A stretch of 14,872 nt of DNA from an uncultured Candidatus Saccharibacteria bacterium (GTDB lineage: Bacteria > Patescibacteriota > Saccharimonadia > Saccharimonadales > Saccharimonadaceae), in the NCBI GenBank assembly GCA_946187605.1, contig CAMHRH010000013.1, forward strand, positions 1 through 14,872, read 5' to 3'. The notes beneath the pieces were generated by a model. That model had not been told where the DNA came from, did no database searches, and saw only the letters and a program-made list of their open reading frames with translations. How positions within the stretch are numbered: the stretch's first letter is position 1; the number at the start of each line of letters is the position of its first letter. This document shows, in pieces, positions 13,234 to 14,872 of the stretch. A program made the translations under genes and the position numbers.

Positions 13234-13264
13234 AAACCCGCCCCTTTATAGGGCGGGTTTTACT
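13234..13264. terminator. Bidirectional terminator shared by clpP and the convergent gene
   Basis: AAACCCGCCC (13234-13243), a 7-nt loop CTTTATA and GGGCGGGTTT (13251-13260) form a perfect 10-bp stem. T runs follow on both strands. The loop contains the TAA stop of the convergent minus-strand gene (13246-13248). Confidence 0.9.
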
Positions 13265-13893
13265 AAATCGACTTTTTCATGACCAAGCTTAAATGAAGTT
13301 GTGCCGATGCCGTGTACATGTGGCCTAATATTTAGAGAGCCACACAAAGCCTCGATATGGCCCATGTCAATGAAAATGTCTTTGTTGTCATCGACGAGCC
13401 CGTCTGCTGCCGCAAAACAAATGTATGGACTTTTTTTGAGCGAGTAATGTACGAATCCGGGGACTATATTACCATTTATATTTGCGTATAGCTTGAACTG
13501 GATATCTAAAACTACGCCAAGCTTTGATGAGACGGCAATCCGCGAGATGGCTTCGCCAGTTTCATTATCGATAATGAAGTAATATGAAACTGCGTTAGAC
13601 TCGCATATGAACTTCGTGGCTAGACCATTCTCTCTGAGCGCTCTACCGAAGTCAATTGTTCTTGGGCTTTTCTCCCAAATGACTCCGCGTACTGCTCGCA
13701 GCATCCGGTTGATTACGACCGGCAGGATAACTACTCCCATAAAGAGTAACAAGAACATAGCGCCGGTAGGCAAAGCATTATTACCGGCGGCTTTTACGCG
13801 GCTGATGATAATGACTCCATTTACTAACGAAAGTGCGCCAGTGATGACGCCTAACTTTTGCCATGTGCTATCTAAGAAATTCCCGAGTTTCAC
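13246..13893 (-). CDS. Two-span membrane protein of unknown function
   Basis: Not recognised. From the GTG at 13893 the protein has 215 residues: a short N-terminus, two hydrophobic helices (about 17-33 and 43-64: L-G-V-I-T-G-A-L-S-L-V and A-M-F-L-L-L-F-M-G-V-V), then a soluble C-terminal domain of about 145 residues rich in beta-prone segments (Y-Y-F-I-I-D-N, G-V-V-L-D-I-Q-F-K-L-Y). The GTG start is chosen because GGAGGG lies about 9 nt upstream. An ATG at 13947 would add 18 residues; it is 13 nt after the predicted transcript start and has no Shine-Dalgarno, so it remains possible. The gene has an extended -10 promoter divergent from radA, and its stop codon lies in the loop of the terminator shared with clpP. 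No enzyme motif is visible. Confidence 0.7.
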   Translation of the reverse strand: MKLGNFLDSTWQKLGVITGALSLVNGVIIISRVKAAGNNALPTGAMFLLLFMGVVILPVVINRMLRAVRGVIWEKSPRTIDFGRALRENGLATKFICESNAVSYYFIIDNETGEAISRIAVSSKLGVVLDIQFKLYANINGNIVPGFVHYSLKKSPYICFAAADGLVDDNKDIFIDMGHIEALCGSLNIRPHVHGIGTTSFKLGHEKVDLVKPAL

Positions 13894-13966
13894 TAAAACA
13901 TCCCTCCCATGTTTTTTTAAGAACGGTGTCGAATATTTAATGTACATCCAAAAAACGAACTATTAT

Positions 13967-13975
13967 ATTATAGCA
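13967..13975 (-). promoter_or_regulatory. Extended -10 promoter of the two-span membrane protein gene
   Basis: On the minus strand TGCTATAAT is a perfect extended -10 box. The predicted start is near 13960. It lies back to back with the radA promoter about 45 bp away. Confidence 0.7.
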
Positions 13976-14015
13976 TAAAACATAGCTTTTGCAAGAAAAA
14001 CCGGTAAAGAAGATA

Positions 14016-14024
14016 TGCTAAACT
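14016..14024 (+). promoter_or_regulatory. Extended -10 promoter of radA (leaderless)
   Basis: TGCTAAACT at 14016-14024 is an extended -10 box with 6 nt to the ATG at 14031, the same spacing as at clpP and the MFS uORF. No clear -35 and no Shine-Dalgarno are seen. Confidence 0.6.
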
Positions 14025-14030
14025 ATAAGT

Positions 14031-14872
14031 ATGATGAAAGTGAGGTCGAGATTTGTCTGTCAGAATTGTGGCGCTAGCTATGCGAAATGGGCTGGTCGCT
14101 GTGAAAACTGCGGTGAATGGAATACCTTACTTGAGCAGGCCTCTTCAGTAGAAACCGGGGCGAAGACTGCTATAGCACGAGGCGCAGTCTCTGGGAAAGT
14201 ACTCGAATCTGCATCCATCAATACGATTGAGCCGTCAGACTCTGGTAGCCGACTTGGCACTGGCTTTGCTGATTTAGATATTGTGCTTGGCGGCGGCATT
14301 CTTTTGGGTGGCGTTGCGTTGCTTGCTGGGCAGCCAGGGATTGGCAAATCGACAATTCTGATGCAGATTTGCGCTAAGATTTCAAATTCTGGGCATAAAG
14401 TACTATATATTTCCGGCGAAGAGTCGGCCGGGCAGGTAAAAATGCGCGCAGTTCGACTTGGTGCCGCATCAGACCATCTGCATTTTGCGAGCTCATCGTC
14501 TGGCAACGACATCGCCAAGACGATCGAGCAGGGCGAGTACGAATTAGTCATTGTCGACTCAATCCAGACGCTTAGTCTTGCTGAGATTTCTTCGGCTCCG
14601 GGTACCGTCAGCCAAGTTAGCAACTGTGGTAATCTTATTATTCGAGCTGCAAAAGCGACGAATACTGCGGTCATTATTGTTGGGCATGTCACAAAAGAAG
14701 GGACGCTAGCTGGACCGAAGGTACTGGAGCATTTAGTTGACGTGGTGCTTAATTTTGAAGGCGACCGCTATGGTGGCTTCAAAACGGTGCGCGCAGTAAA
14801 AAACCGCTTCGGCTCGACTTCGGAGGTTGCAATATTTGAGATGGCGACGGAGGGCCTAGTGGAAGTAAAAAA
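14031..14872 (+). CDS. radA: DNA repair protein RadA, 5' part (runs off the window)
   Basis: RadA (Sms) is a RecA-like ATPase that drives branch migration of recombination intermediates. About 280 residues are visible and the frame is open to the window edge. The N-terminal C4 zinc finger reads C-Q-N-C-G, then C-E-N-C-G-E-W. The Walker A box is G-Q-P-G-I-G-K-S, the Walker B segment L-V-I-V-D-S-I-Q-T, and the RadA-specific K-N-R-F-G motif comes near the right edge. The C-terminal Lon-like domain lies outside. Two consecutive ATG codons (14031 and 14034) could start the protein; the -10 box 6 nt upstream points to 14031 on a leaderless mRNA. The gene diverges from the two-span membrane protein gene. 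Confidence 0.94.
   Translation, partial: MMKVRSRFVCQNCGASYAKWAGRCENCGEWNTLLEQASSVETGAKTAIARGAVSGKVLESASINTIEPSDSGSRLGTGFADLDIVLGGGILLGGVALLAGQPGIGKSTILMQICAKISNSGHKVLYISGEESAGQVKMRAVRLGAASDHLHFASSSSGNDIAKTIEQGEYELVIVDSIQTLSLAEISSAPGTVSQVSNCGNLIIRAAKATNTAVIIVGHVTKEGTLAGPKVLEHLVDVVLNFEGDRYGGFKTVRAVKNRFGSTSEVAIFEMATEGLVEVK

Noticed and set aside
14078..14692. 204-aa minus-strand frame at the right edge
   Set aside because: Antisense of radA, whose zinc finger, Walker A and KNRFG motifs are clear on the plus strand.
1..14872. CRISPR array, insertion sequence, tRNA or rRNA gene
   Set aside because: No regularly spaced direct repeats, no transposase-like protein or terminal repeats, and no tRNA cloverleaf or rRNA segment was recognised by eye.

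Overview
The window is a bacterial chromosome segment with mid-to-low GC, very short intergenic gaps and mostly housekeeping proteostasis and DNA-maintenance genes. The reduced style, frequent promoters whose -10 box sits only 6-8 nt before the start codon, few Shine-Dalgarno sites on core genes, and a ClpC/ClpP pair under CIRCE suggest a Patescibacteria/CPR genome, most likely Candidatus Saccharibacteria (TM7). That assignment is inference from gene content and style. UGA works as a normal stop here (ligA, and the gene before it), which argues against the SR1/Gracilibacteria code.

Layout. 1-2580: C-terminal end of a GNAT-like acetyltransferase (+) converging on an MFS efflux-type transporter (-). 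The transporter has a 230-nt leader that carries a leaderless 33-codon upstream ORF folded into a long inverted repeat, then a second perfect hairpin. A divergent promoter drives an acidic protein of unknown function. 2585-4810: a HelD/UvrD-like helicase broken in frame by UGA, with a possible second in-frame UGA upstream. 4811-8780: htpX, a six-span membrane protein and ligA, each overlapping the next by 14 nt, ending in terminators interleaved with those of a convergent 56-aa membrane protein. 9068-13264: clpC, a membrane-anchored HExxH metallopeptidase candidate and clpP; clpC and clpP each have a CIRCE operator whose spacer holds the -35 box. 13246-14872: an unknown two-span membrane protein (-) and the 5' part of radA (+).

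How it fits together. HtpX, ClpC, the secreted or anchored metallopeptidase candidate and ClpP form a protein quality-control cluster covering membrane, cytoplasm and cell surface; the two Clp genes are probably repressed together by HrcA. LigA, RadA and the helicase serve DNA replication and repair. The most unusual points are the uORF/structured leader of the transporter, the CIRCE/-35/leaderless arrangement at clpC and clpP, the LigA that lacks all four zinc-finger cysteines and a key NMN-site tyrosine, and the UGA-interrupted helicase.
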